Below, one piece after another: positions 7,963-15,733 of a stretch of 41,969 bases of DNA (position 1 is the first letter of the stretch; the number at the start of each line of letters is the position of its first letter). The position numbers and the translations under genes were made by a program. Under the pieces are notes generated by a model. It searched no databases. It had not been told where the DNA came from and saw only the letters and a program-made list of their open reading frames with translations. The stretch is taken from the IMG/VR virus record IMGVR_UViG_3300028864_000046, positions 1 through 41,969 of that record; one strand, written 5' to 3'. The DNA comes from a virus.

Positions 7963-8094
7963 ATGGTAACAGAAAAACAAGTAACTAGAATTGTAAAATT
8001 CGCTTTTTTATTAGCTCCTATTGGTTTTGTAATGTCTTTTATATGGATATTTAAAGGAATTGTTTGGTTGATTACTCATGTTCACATTGGATAA
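7963..8094 (+). CDS. Tiny single-span membrane protein
   Basis: A 43-residue ORF just 3 nt after the terminase small subunit. Its TAA overlaps the terminase large-subunit ATG (TAATG at 8092-8096). Residues 13-35 form one hydrophobic segment (KFAFLLAPIGFVMSFIWIF), with charged residues before it. The tight spacing on both sides supports translation in the operon. The function is unknown; it could be a holin-like or membrane-docking peptide. Confidence 0.5.
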   Translation: MVTEKQVTRIVKFAFLLAPIGFVMSFIWIFKGIVWLITHVHIG

Positions 8095-9821
8095 TGGAAA
8101 ATTACTACGAGGAAGATATTTCGCTAAATTCATTTCAGATTACCGCTCAGCTTTTTAAAGCTAAGATAAAATATATGATTGCCGGTCGTGCAACCGGTAA
8201 ATCATTTATAAATGGTGCTGAAGTAGATGAGAATATTCGTCTCATGCCTCGTGGAATCACAACTATTACTCAGGACACATTAGGTCAGGCATTGACCAAA
8301 ACACTTCCGTCCACATTCAAATATCTTGAGATGCTTGGTTACAAGAAGTATGATCCTAAAACAAAATCAGGTGATTACGTTGTTTGTTGCAAGCCTCCTG
8401 ATCATTTTTATACTCCGTATGAAAAAGTAATGAGCTACGAGCACATGATTACGTGTAGCAACGGTCATGCGCTTTATTTGCTTTCTCAAAAGGCTGGCGC
8501 TCGTGGTCCTAATGCTGACTATAATATCACCGATGAGGCTTTGACCATTGACAAAGTAAAGTTTGACCAGGAAGCGGCAGCTACTAATCGTGGGAATGAA
8601 GAGATTTGGGGCTTTAAGCGGAAAGATGGCAAGCCAAAGCTTGATAAACATCACGGTTCAACGTTTACTTCTTCCATGGGCTATCTTCCGGAACACAAAT
8701 GGATGACTAATCCGGCTCAATATTATGAAGATGAAGCTGGGATTCGTATATTTGAAATTTGGAATAAAATCGTAAATATCCAACTGCAGCTAATAAAGGC
8801 TAAAGTTGCCAACGATGAAAAATTAGCCGTTGAATTATGGCATGAAACTGTACGTTTGCGCAAGCAAATGACCCCATTTGTGAGTAAGGATGGCGTTTTA
8901 TTCATGTTATCAAATGCATTTGACAATATTCATAATATCGGGTTCTCTTACATCCTGAAAATGTACCAGGTCATGGACATGGTCACATTTATGATTGAGA
9001 TCCTGAATTACTACATTGACAAAGTAACCGATTGTTACTATGCTATTGACGAACGACATGTTTACTACAAAGCAGATAATGACGACTATATCCGTGGATT
9101 AGCTGATAATAACAACTTTGATTGGAGCGAGCTGCAGAAACGACACTCATTGTATGATGCTGATTGTGATCAAAACAAACCTATCGAAATTACTCCGGAT
9201 TGGGGCTCATCAAAGATTTCTCTCATAGAAGTTGCTCAGGAGCGCAACTTTGATTTTGTTACAGGACTTATTCAACGTACAGATAACAATATCAATGAGT
9301 TCTTTGTAAAGCCGGATGATAATCCTGATACAATGATCAACACATTGATGGATGAGTTCTGTCATTACTATCGCTTTCATAAGAAAAAGATTGTTGTATA
9401 TACTATTGATACTTATGGAGATATTAGATTAGCTAACTCCAAGAAGACATACAATCAACATGCTATATCAAGGCTTGAGCGTAATGGTTGGAAGGTAGAA
9501 ACACGTAAGCATCCGGGCAAAGAGCCTCCACACAATGATAAGTATCTACTTTGGCGTTATCTATTGCATGAGACAGATCCATCACTCCCAAAGAAGCGAT
9601 TCAATGGAGCGAAGTGTAAGTATACGCTCATATCCATGAATAACACATCAGTTATATCGAAGCCTAACGGAACATTTGAAAAGAATAAAAAGAGTGAAGC
9701 ACAAACCTCCGTGCTTCCAGAAGAAGCAACACACTTCGGTGATGCTGTCGATAAGAGGATATGGACTAAGTATGGTAAAAACCTCAAGAAAGGATCTACA
9801 TTCGTAGACCCACGCATATAG
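8094..9821 (+). CDS. terL: Terminase large subunit (packaging ATPase-nuclease)
   Basis: A 575-residue protein. Walker A is IAGRATGKS at residues 29-37, and a Walker-B-like hydrophobic strand ending in Asp-Glu (ADYNITDEA) lies near residue 145. The C-terminal RNase-H-like nuclease shows acidic positions in TPDWGSSKISL, VYTIDTYGD and THFGDAVDKR. It hydrolyses ATP to translocate DNA into the prohead and cuts concatemers. I chose the ATG at 8094, which overlaps the stop of the tiny membrane ORF; ten extra codons upstream would run inside that ORF. The position after the capsid genes rather than before them is unusual for tailed phages. Confidence 0.9.
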   Translation: MENYYEEDISLNSFQITAQLFKAKIKYMIAGRATGKSFINGAEVDENIRLMPRGITTITQDTLGQALTKTLPSTFKYLEMLGYKKYDPKTKSGDYVVCCKPPDHFYTPYEKVMSYEHMITCSNGHALYLLSQKAGARGPNADYNITDEALTIDKVKFDQEAAATNRGNEEIWGFKRKDGKPKLDKHHGSTFTSSMGYLPEHKWMTNPAQYYEDEAGIRIFEIWNKIVNIQLQLIKAKVANDEKLAVELWHETVRLRKQMTPFVSKDGVLFMLSNAFDNIHNIGFSYILKMYQVMDMVTFMIEILNYYIDKVTDCYYAIDERHVYYKADNDDYIRGLADNNNFDWSELQKRHSLYDADCDQNKPIEITPDWGSSKISLIEVAQERNFDFVTGLIQRTDNNINEFFVKPDDNPDTMINTLMDEFCHYYRFHKKKIVVYTIDTYGDIRLANSKKTYNQHAISRLERNGWKVETRKHPGKEPPHNDKYLLWRYLLHETDPSLPKKRFNGAKCKYTLISMNNTSVISKPNGTFEKNKKSEAQTSVLPEEATHFGDAVDKRIWTKYGKNLKKGSTFVDPRI

Positions 9822-9919
9822 TAATCGCACAACCAAATCATTTCGATGTGCTCAAGCACAGTCATTACACATTCACTATCCCTCGGATCCGGGGATAGTG
9901 AAAGAGTAATGTGCGATTA
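9822..9919. repeat. Nested inverted repeat after terL
   Basis: The outer arms TAATCGCACA (9822-9831) and TGTGCGATTA (9910-9919) are perfect 10-bp complements. The inner arms TTCACTATCCC (9872-9882) and GGGATAGTGAA (9892-9902) form an 11-bp perfect hairpin, and a small TGTGCT/AGCACA hairpin lies between. There is no T tract, so this is not a simple terminator. It starts at the first base after the terL stop and may mark the edge of the inserted block or a DNA-level signal. Confidence 0.6.
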
Positions 9920-10451
9920 TCATTCATCATTCGTGCGCTCATGATGAAGAATATATGAATAAGGACTGCTTTCGTGTATAGGACTGCTTTTAATTGTTAA
10001 TAGGCGGTGTTGTATTCATATATCCTGTTAAAAAGTGCGGTTTTGAGTGCCTTTTCGATAGGGCAGGGTGTGCTTTGTTGTCAAAGTTTGCAACATAGTT
10101 GCAGGGATTTGGAGAGTTTAAGACGTTGAATGTTAAATAAATAGTAATTTATTAAGGTTTTTTAGTGTTTAGAAAAATATAGCGATTGCATAGATTCTGT
10201 TTTTTGAATAATAAATGAATTTTCGACTTCGCACAACAAAAAATAATTTGATTTAAACAGCTTCGGTAATTTTATTATTTATGTACAAATTATTGTTAGT
10301 AATGTTGATAAAGAGTATTTAATATATTGATATACAGTATTATAATGTGTTTTATGTTGATATTTTTTTGTATCTTTGTATTGTCAAAAGGTAGTCGAGC
10401 CACCTAATGACATAAATAAACTATTTTATTAACAACAAAAATTTCAAATTT
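9920..10451. other. Gene-free spacer with repeats and a host-type promoter
   Basis: No convincing gene in 530 nt. It contains a direct repeat AGGACTGCTTT at about 9962 and 9981, and an inverted pair ATATATGAATA (about 9952) / TATTCATATAT (about 10013). Very AT-rich DNA leads into the promoter at 10371. Base composition differs from the coding regions on either side, and the block separates the packaging operon from the portal operon, consistent with an insertion. Confidence 0.5.
10371..10378 (+). promoter_or_regulatory. Host-type -7 box TATCTTTG
   Basis: TATCTTTG at 10371-10378 fits the Bacteroidota housekeeping -7 element. It lacks the TGTCCTTT box of the late promoters. It would drive the three-gene insert operon at 10452-11537 with a leader of about 65 nt, and hence independently of late phage control. 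Confidence 0.6.
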
Positions 10452-10802
10452 ATGAAAGCAGAAAAAAATGTTAGTATCACTAACACCGAAGCGGACGAAC
10501 TGACCGCAAAATTAGAAGTACAACTTCAAGAAATTACCCACAAAAAAAGGTTGGCTGATAATAGGTCAATTTTCCTACAGAAAAAAAGCTCTCTAGACGA
10601 GTTTAAACAATTAATTGAAACGGAAATGTCATCGGGGAACTTTGAATCAACAAAGTTTAAACTTTCTTTTTCGACAGGAACGTACAGAGATGACGAAAAA
10701 TTCACGATATCTAATACCGACCTGGTATTGTTTTTTGTGGATGGATTGACAAGCAAAATTGATGAACAGATTACGAAGCTTGAAACCGAACTAATCGGAT
10801 AA
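10452..10802 (+). CDS. Hypothetical coiled-coil protein in insert operon
   Basis: A 116-residue, highly charged protein. Residues 12-60 and 95-116 have coiled-coil heptad character, and the middle (residues 65-85) is beta-like. No known motif is seen. It is the first gene after the host-type promoter, followed by a hairpin-like GTGTGGGA...TCCCACAC inverted repeat at 10812-10842, then the ArdC-N-like gene. It is probably part of a mobile or defence-related insert and not a virion protein. Confidence 0.5.
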   Translation: MKAEKNVSITNTEADELTAKLEVQLQEITHKKRLADNRSIFLQKKSSLDEFKQLIETEMSSGNFESTKFKLSFSTGTYRDDEKFTISNTDLVLFFVDGLTSKIDEQITKLETELIG

Positions 10803-10811
10803 AAAAAAGAA

Positions 10812-10842
10812 TGTGTGGGATAAGTTTCGAGCCTCCCACACA
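10812..10842 (+). terminator. Intergenic hairpin in insert operon
   Basis: GTGTGGGA (10812-10819) and TCCCACAC (about 10834-10841) are complementary arms between the first and second insert genes. The A-rich upstream side and lack of a long T tract leave open whether it terminates or only attenuates or stabilises the transcript. Confidence 0.45.
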
Positions 10843-10893
10843 TTCAAACCATTTTACTAATTAAAATTTTCATTTTAAAAGCACTGCAAATTT

Positions 10894-11298
10894 ATGGAAA
10901 CTACATCAAATACGCAAACAAAACCAAAGCTTTACATTAAACGGAAACCAACCGAAAAGCAATTGGAAGCCATCAGGGCAAAACGTGACGAACTGAAATT
11001 GTTATCAATAGGAATTAAAGCACTTGTAAAAGAGGGTAAATACAATACGATTAACGAGGGATTAATTGAACTATATGCCGAAGCTGGGTACACGAATTTA
11101 AAAACCCTACACCAATGGAATGAAATTAATATGAGCGTAAAGAAAGGCGAACACGCATTGTTATTGTGGGGAAGCCCGAAGAAAGAGGATAAGAAAGAAG
11201 AAACAACCGTTTCGGAAGATGGAGAAAAGAAAGAAACGTTTTACCCGCTTTGTTTTGTGTTCTCAGAAAATCAGGTACAACCAATGGTAGCAAGGTAA
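10894..11298 (+). CDS. ArdC-N-terminal-like (DUF1738-type) short protein
   Basis: A 134-residue protein. Residues 70-105 (TLHQWNEINMSVKKGEHALLLWG) match the pattern of the ArdC N-terminal ssDNA-binding domain, in which a tryptophan-containing helix and a V-x-K-G-E turn lead to a strand ending in W-G. After an acidic low-complexity linker, FYPLCFVFSENQVQ matches the next conserved block. The usual C-terminal metalloprotease-like part is absent, so it is a stand-alone N-domain. ArdC proteins protect incoming DNA against restriction; that role here is inference. Its TAA overlaps the ATG of the next gene (TAATG). Confidence 0.6.
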   Translation: METTSNTQTKPKLYIKRKPTEKQLEAIRAKRDELKLLSIGIKALVKEGKYNTINEGLIELYAEAGYTNLKTLHQWNEINMSVKKGEHALLLWGSPKKEDKKEETTVSEDGEKKETFYPLCFVFSENQVQPMVAR

Positions 11299-11537
11299 TG
11301 GAAAAGTTGTTAACAGTGTGTAGAGCCACACAGGGGAATAAATATACATCTGCTATCAACATAAAAGGAGAGTATTTGAAAAAGTTTGGTTTTGAGTTGG
11401 GCGATTTTGTTAAGGTAGAAATCTGCAAACATAAAATTGTCATACAAAAAAATGTTAATACCGAGCTTTTAAATGCTATGGGAGCAAAGAACCCAGCACT
11501 TTTGACTATGATAGAAAATTTAGGAATGACAGTATAA
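11298..11537 (+). CDS. SymE-like toxin (AbrB-fold)
   Basis: A 79-residue protein. I chose the ATG at 11298 because it overlaps the upstream stop as TAATG, although upstream in-frame starts exist. The N-terminus LLTVCRATQGNKYTSAINIK, then GEYLKKFGFELGDFVKVEI and IVIQK, is the SymE/AbrB-like pattern: a short strand, a Y-x-x-x-I-N-I-K-G strand, a G-F-x-x-G-D turn and a final strand. SymE proteins are toxins or nucleoid-like proteins that can be held in check by antisense RNA. No antitoxin gene is visible beyond the two genes before it. Confidence 0.7.
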   Translation: MEKLLTVCRATQGNKYTSAINIKGEYLKKFGFELGDFVKVEICKHKIVIQKNVNTELLNAMGAKNPALLTMIENLGMTV

Positions 11538-11554
11538 ACGCATTAAACAGCAAT

Positions 11555-11690
11555 TGAATAGGCTTCACCTCTTAATAAAGGGGGTGAATCCTTCGTGTCG
11601 ACTACTTTTTGTCTCTCCAAAAAGTAGCAAAAAGGCGAAAACGCCCATAAAGGGCAGAGTTGAAAAAAATATTTTGTAGTGCTGTTAGCA
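11555..11690. repeat. Host-type interspersed palindromic repeats after the symE-like gene
   Basis: Several hairpins in a row: TTCACCTC/GGGGTGAA (11560-11592), CTACTTTTTG...CCAAAAAGTAG (11603-11628), and GGCG aaaa CGCC (11635-11646). The CTACTTTTTG-TCTCTC-CAAAAAGTAGCAAAAAG pattern resembles a repeat seen widely between genes in Bacteroidota chromosomes. This suggests that the insert was taken from a host chromosome. Confidence 0.5.
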
Positions 11691-11719
11691 TCGGACTGTG
11701 AAGTTCGGTGCTTTTTTTT
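11688..11719 (+). terminator. Terminator with TGTGAA loop
   Basis: GCATCGGAC (11688-11696) and GTTCGGTGC (11703-11711) pair, with two G-U, around the loop TGTGAA, followed by eight T. The late promoter box begins on the last T. It is one of four terminators in the window with the loop TGTGAA or TGTAAA. Confidence 0.75.
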
Positions 11720-11757
11720 GTCCTTTTCCTAGCCTGTATTCCTTTTTAATTTTGTAT
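11719..11757 (+). promoter_or_regulatory. Phage late promoter 3 (portal operon)
   Basis: TGTCCTTTT at 11719-11727 is followed by 17 nt and then TTTAATTTTGTAT, with the -7 box TAATTTTG at 11747-11754. The start is predicted near 11761, 14 nt before the ATG at 11775. Confidence 0.78.
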
Positions 11758-11774
11758 CGTTAAAGTTTCAATTT

Positions 11775-12839
11775 ATGGTAGAAGATCGTTTCCCTGCTTC
11801 CGGATTAAGTGCTGAATATGGTGACATTGTGATTAGCAGTGTTGCCGGTTCTGTTATTGTAGAAATATCATATTCCGGATCAGTAATTTTATATGAAAAT
11901 TATACTGCAGATGCTGATGGAAAAATTTACATCAAGGAAATTGGAGAATTAGCATTAAGTCTTGTTGAGTCAACCGATTTTATGACAGCTAATGGTTATT
12001 CAGGAATTGGAACTATTCAATTATCAATCTCAATTATTGGAGCAACAACCATTACGAAAACTGTAACATTTTACATTTCGAAGATTGATTTTAGAAGTAC
12101 TCTAGATGTAGCATTGCTTTCAAAAATTCCATTGTCAAGATCGACAATTAAAATAACTGGTCCAGGACGTACTGAGTGTGTTTCATTTTACGGAAATTCA
12201 ACAGTAAAAGCTTATGTTGTAAAAAAGGGCACAGAACAGGATGTATCGGTTAGTTTTGATATTGTAAGTTATTCATTGGCCAATAAAATTTATAATACTA
12301 ATGTTTCTCCGGAAATAATTGCTGCTCTGGCTGTATGTGAAGTTTCAGATTTGATTTATTATAACATATATACTTCTACAGATGCTATAGTTCAATTTAA
12401 GATGGATCATAAAAATTATCCTGCAAAATCTACATTTATTTTTATGAACTGTTTTGGTGCTCAGGAAACATTTACCTGTATTGCGGATAATGAAAGTTTG
12501 AAAAAGTGGAATAGGGAATTTGGATCTACAAGTAATAATCAAATTCAGATTAGTGCTGATATGGTTGATTCTGTGAAAATTAATACAGGTAATGTGAATG
12601 CCAAATCTTTAGATATAATAAGTGATTTGCTTCAGTCTGATCAGATTGCATTAATTGATGACTTGGGCTTTTTGCCAATTGTAATTACTGAAGAAAACTA
12701 TAGTAATAATAGTCGGAGAGATCAATTGAAATCTATTGATTTTACATACCGGTTGAAGTCAAATAAACCTGTTTCAAGATATTCAGTATTCAAAAAACCA
12801 AAAGTGTTTAGTACCGAATTCGATAATACATTCAACTAA
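11775..12839 (+). CDS. Virion or tail structural protein, unrecognised
   Basis: A 354-residue beta-rich protein. Its N-terminal 100 residues look like an immunoglobulin-like beta sandwich (alternating V/I strands, EISYSGSVILYENYTADADGKIYI). The central part has strand-loop repeats, and the C-terminus is basic. There is no signal peptide and no membrane helix. It is the first gene of the portal operon, and its stop overlaps the next ATG (TAATG at 12837-12841). Host-surface binding or tail-tip structure is plausible, but no family is recognised. Confidence 0.55.
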   Translation: MVEDRFPASGLSAEYGDIVISSVAGSVIVEISYSGSVILYENYTADADGKIYIKEIGELALSLVESTDFMTANGYSGIGTIQLSISIIGATTITKTVTFYISKIDFRSTLDVALLSKIPLSRSTIKITGPGRTECVSFYGNSTVKAYVVKKGTEQDVSVSFDIVSYSLANKIYNTNVSPEIIAALAVCEVSDLIYYNIYTSTDAIVQFKMDHKNYPAKSTFIFMNCFGAQETFTCIADNESLKKWNREFGSTSNNQIQISADMVDSVKINTGNVNAKSLDIISDLLQSDQIALIDDLGFLPIVITEENYSNNSRRDQLKSIDFTYRLKSNKPVSRYSVFKKPKVFSTEFDNTFN

Positions 12840-13126
12840 TGCATAATAGACCAATTGAAATACGGCGCAATATGGTTCTGAAGGAACTTGATATTAAATG
12901 GGATCCTTACGGAAATCGTAGGGTTTTCTCTATAAAGTTTGTGACTCTTTCCGGAAAGATACACTTTTTCCCAATGGCATGTTGCCGGGGATTACGATAC
13001 GATGTGCATGAAGCTCGTCAGCGTGGAATACAGCCATGTGACGAACGCGGGAACCTTATAGATCATGTTTATCCGGTTGGCATTGATGCCATCACTCAAT
13101 ATAATCAAATGGAAGTAATACTTTAA
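12839..13126 (+). CDS. Small hypothetical protein before portal
   Basis: A 95-residue basic protein that starts on the stop codon of the upstream gene (TAATG). It has an N-terminal basic region, then beta-like sequence (RRVFSIKFVTLSGKIHFF) and a cysteine pair in MACCRG. The portal gene begins 4 nt after its stop. The coupling on both sides suggests a head- or connector-associated accessory; the function is unknown. Confidence 0.55.
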   Translation: MHNRPIEIRRNMVLKELDIKWDPYGNRRVFSIKFVTLSGKIHFFPMACCRGLRYDVHEARQRGIQPCDERGNLIDHVYPVGIDAITQYNQMEVIL

Positions 13127-13130
13127 AACT

Positions 13131-14495
13131 ATGGATATATTATTTAACGACAAAGGAACTCCGCTTATTATGACTTCGAAGCGAGTGTTCGCTTCTACTA
13201 CCGGAGCTCCTAAAGGTATTACTGCCGATGAAAAAAAGGCATTGATTCAGACGGTTGATACTAAATTGGATCAGGATTTTTTGGCGTTGACAGGAATACG
13301 CCTATTGGCTTGGAACTCAAATAATGATTTTCCGCAATGGGCTGACAAGATAATTACTTCTACCAGCGTGTTGAATTCGGGCTTAAAGTTCATTCGTAAC
13401 TTCACCATTGGTCAAGGTGTGTACGCCTGTAGAGTTACCGGCTATGATGCTGACGGTAACGAAATACTTGAAGCATATCCGGATCCAATTCCACAACAGA
13501 TTGTTTCATCTCCTACAACCAGGCGTTATTTTGAATTAGCCGGTCGTGATTATTTTAAATTCGGATGCTCAGGCGTTCAGCTAGTACCTAATGCTGACGG
13601 GTCTCAAATTGTAGGTCTGAACGTACTCAATGCTTATTATCTTCGCCTGAGTGAGCGTGATGCCAATGGGTTGGAAAAATGTGTCGTTTCCGGAAAATTC
13701 CCGGATAATCCTGGTACTGGTGATTTCACCGTATACGATGTGTTATTGGATTACGATCCAATCCTTGACATGGACATTCGCCGTGCGGAAGGTAAAGGCA
13801 AAGAAAGTGCAATATTCATGATTCGCGATAGCTGGAGTAATCGCGACACCTATTCAGAACCTATATGGCTATCAGCTTATTTGGCCGGATGGATTGATAT
13901 TGCAAAGTCAGTACCGAAATATCTAAATAAAGCCTATAAAAATCAGGTAACTAATAAATTACATATTCAAATACCATACTCTTTTTGGGATAAGAAATTT
14001 CCTGAATCTGAATTTGAGGAAAAGGCAGATAGAGAAGCTGCTATTGGCATGTATATGGATGATATTGAAACTAATTTATTAGGCGCTGAGAATGCCGAAA
14101 AACCATTATTCACTCATTATTCTACCAGCGATACTAATGGTAAGATTGAAGATGGTTGGATAATTACAAGGGTTGATGGTGCCGGTAAAGATGCTGACAA
14201 ACTTGTTACCAGTGCAGCTGCTAATTCAGAGATCCTTTTTGCTTTAATGATTAACCCGAACGTACTTGGTGCCGGGATGCCTGGTGGTACTTATGCCGGT
14301 AATCAGGGAGGTAGCAATATCCGTGAAGCCTTTTTAGTAAATATTGCCAACGCGTGGGTAGATCGTCAGAACTTTTTGGATCCGCTTGAAATTCGCCTAC
14401 GATATAACGGTTATACCGATGTTGTACTACGCTACCGCAATACCATACTTACCACGCTCGACAAGGGTAGTGGTACTCAGAAGAATTTAGCTTGA
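13131..14495 (+). CDS. Probable portal protein
   Basis: A 454-residue protein, recognised by overall pattern. The N-terminal helical segment leads to WNSNNDFPQWADKIITSTSVLNSGLKFIRNFTIGQG, typical of the portal clip and wing start. A central domain contains the sequences DYDPILDMDIRRAEGKGKESAIFMIRD and YSEPIWLSAYLAGWIDIAKSVPKYL, and the C-terminal stretch has glycine-rich turns (GAGMPGGTYAGNQGG) followed by a long amphipathic region. The portal forms the dodecameric vertex channel through which terminase pumps DNA. It is separated from terL by the insert at 9822-11720, although the two gene products act together. Confidence 0.65.
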   Translation: MDILFNDKGTPLIMTSKRVFASTTGAPKGITADEKKALIQTVDTKLDQDFLALTGIRLLAWNSNNDFPQWADKIITSTSVLNSGLKFIRNFTIGQGVYACRVTGYDADGNEILEAYPDPIPQQIVSSPTTRRYFELAGRDYFKFGCSGVQLVPNADGSQIVGLNVLNAYYLRLSERDANGLEKCVVSGKFPDNPGTGDFTVYDVLLDYDPILDMDIRRAEGKGKESAIFMIRDSWSNRDTYSEPIWLSAYLAGWIDIAKSVPKYLNKAYKNQVTNKLHIQIPYSFWDKKFPESEFEEKADREAAIGMYMDDIETNLLGAENAEKPLFTHYSTSDTNGKIEDGWIITRVDGAGKDADKLVTSAAANSEILFALMINPNVLGAGMPGGTYAGNQGGSNIREAFLVNIANAWVDRQNFLDPLEIRLRYNGYTDVVLRYRNTILTTLDKGSGTQKNLA

Positions 14496-14532
14496 TTTTT
14501 TTTCATTTTGTATTAGATTTACTCATAGACCA

Positions 14533-14571
14533 GGTACCGCTCAACTGTGAAGTTCAGTGGTATCGTTTTTT
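14533..14571 (+). terminator. Terminator with TGTGAA loop after portal
   Basis: GGTACCGCTCAAC (14533-14545) pairs with GTTCAGTGGTATC (14552-14564), with one mismatch and two G-U, around TGTGAA, followed by GTTTTTT. The loop is the same as at 11688 and 23691. Confidence 0.75.
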
Positions 14572-14583
14572 AAATAAATTACT

Positions 14584-14591
14584 TATCTTTG
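14584..14591 (+). promoter_or_regulatory. Host-type -7 box TATCTTTG
   Basis: TATCTTTG at 14584-14591 without the late-promoter box upstream. The predicted start (about 14598) falls at or just inside the first codons of the ORF at 14596, so either that ORF is read leaderless or the promoter mainly serves the secreted-protein gene at 14709. Confidence 0.55.
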
Positions 14592-14595
14592 CGCT

Positions 14596-14712
14596 ATGCT
14601 TACCGAAAATCAAAAACAACGATTTATTTACCAACCACTAGCCGGGATTGCTATTCTGGCTATAGTTGCTATTATATATTTAGTATCAACATTTTTAAAA
14701 TCTATTTTATGA
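14596..14712 (+). CDS. Tiny membrane peptide (possible)
   Basis: A 38-residue ORF whose stop overlaps the next start (ATGA at 14709-14712). It has a polar N-terminus with several K, Q and R residues, then one hydrophobic span of about 20 residues (GIAILAIVAIIYLVSTFL). The ATG lies at the predicted transcription start, so translation would be leaderless or nearly so. Overlap with the next gene favours it being real, but its size leaves doubt. Confidence 0.4.
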   Translation: MLTENQKQRFIYQPLAGIAILAIVAIIYLVSTFLKSIL

Positions 14713-15221
14713 AGAAAGTTTTATTACTAGCCGTAATGGCTATTTTTTTTGTTTGTGTGAATTCGTTTTCTCAAGTAGACTCAATTTGTGGAGTGCTTCC
14801 TAGCAAAAATGGGATTGTTACATTTGATAATGTCGTGAAAATTGATAGTCTTAGTTCAAATAAGCTTTATAATTATGCAAAGTTATGGATTTCACAGAAT
14901 TTCGTAAGTTCTAAGGCTGTTATTGATTCAGACATTGAAAATTCAATGATTTCAATTTCTGCTATACTTGGAAATAATTCAGTTGAAAATTATTCTTTTA
15001 AAATGAATATACAGTTTAAGGATAATAGATTTAAGTATACGATAACAGACATCATTCTTCATTTAAAATTTACAGGACTTCAACCTATTGATAAACATAT
15101 TGAAGAATTACCTGCAATTATAGAATGTAAAAAATCGAGTCTAATTGAAATAAAAATGAAATTTGATAATTTAGTTAAAGGTTTAATTACTTCAATGAAT
15201 AAAAAAAACGATAATTGGTGA
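14709..15221 (+). CDS. Secreted DUF4468-like protein
   Basis: A 170-residue protein. The start at 14709 gives a classical signal peptide (MKKVLLLAVMAIFFVCVNSFS, cleavage after about residue 21); longer readings destroy it. The mature part, beginning with the G-I-V-T-F-D-N-V-V-K-I-D-S strand and continuing with Y-N-Y-A-K-L-W-I, follows the DUF4468 pattern found in secreted Bacteroidota proteins. It is exported, not a virion part. It sits in an insert with its own promoter, so it is probably a lysogenic-conversion (moron) gene acting in the host envelope. Confidence 0.65.
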   Translation: MKKVLLLAVMAIFFVCVNSFSQVDSICGVLPSKNGIVTFDNVVKIDSLSSNKLYNYAKLWISQNFVSSKAVIDSDIENSMISISAILGNNSVENYSFKMNIQFKDNRFKYTITDIILHLKFTGLQPIDKHIEELPAIIECKKSSLIEIKMKFDNLVKGLITSMNKKNDNW

Positions 15222-15478
15222 AATAATTTCATTTTTTCATTGCTATTTCAAAAAATAGTGTAATCTTTGCAACGCAGAAAACAAAATAGGACATACGGTG
15301 TCCACCAAACGAGGTGGTTTTTTTATGCCCAAAAACTAACTTATTGAAAATATGGCGATGCCATATATCGAACCTGAACCGGTAACGGTCGACAGGTATT
15401 ATGCCCTATGGTGTTTTCTGCAGCGATATATGAGCATCGCTTTTTTGTGCTCTAAAACCAAATGCAGAAAACACCGTT
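15222..15478 (+). promoter_or_regulatory. Promoter and structured leader before small-gene trio
   Basis: A possible -7 box TAATCTTTG is at 15261-15269. After it come GGACA/TGTCC (15289-15303), which overlaps by two bases CCACC/GGTGG plus seven T (15302-15324), a terminator-like hairpin; the two are mutually exclusive. Next are TATGGC/GCCATA (15351-15365) and AGCGAT/ATCGCT plus T6 (15422-15446), the latter enclosed by GGTGTTTTCTGC (15411) / GCAGAAAACACC (15463). GCAGAAAACA also occurs near the start, at 15274. The layout is that of an attenuator or a structured RNA. Confidence 0.5.
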
Positions 15479-15501
15479 ATGAACCAAACAACCACTCGTA
15501 G
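15352..15501 (+). CDS. Possible small cysteine-containing ORF within the leader
   Basis: A 49-codon ORF from ATG 15352 to TAG 15501, overlapping the next gene start by 23 nt. The product has an acidic proline-rich N-terminus, an aromatic middle with two tyrosines and a tryptophan, and a basic C-terminus with three cysteines. It spans the hairpins described for the leader, so coding and structural roles compete. There is no independent support. Confidence 0.25.
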   Translation: MAMPYIEPEPVTVDRYYALWCFLQRYMSIAFLCSKTKCRKHRYEPNNHS

Positions 15502-15733
15502 GCATCGCCCTACAAAGCCGGTAAAACAACTACCGGTAGAACTTACCAAAATAACGAGCGTAGTCAATGCGCTAAGTTGCCTCAATGAATTTGTGAAAGA
15601 AGCCCGGAAAGAAATCCGGAGGCATAAAAATGTAAAGATGAGACTTCGTCAGGACGATTTATGCGGCTCTATGTTATTTGTATTCGATGATTTTAGTTTA
15701 TGTATTGATTTTACGGAAGGGATAACGGTATGA
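15479..15733 (+). CDS. Small hypothetical protein (trio gene 1)
   Basis: An 84-residue protein with a strongly basic N-terminus (RRHRPTKPVKQ), a central amphipathic helix rich in lysine and arginine (residues 40-56), and a beta-like acidic end. The stop overlaps the next ATG (ATGA). A nucleic-acid-binding or connector accessory role is possible; no family is recognised. It is the first gene after the structured leader, so its expression could be attenuated. Confidence 0.55.
   Translation: MNQTTTRRHRPTKPVKQLPVELTKITSVVNALSCLNEFVKEARKEIRRHKNVKMRLRQDDLCGSMLFVFDDFSLCIDFTEGITV

Noticed and set aside
14490-14515. Late promoter at TTTCATTTTGTAT after portal
   Set aside because: The -7 sequence is close, but no TGTCCTTT box is present 26 nt upstream.
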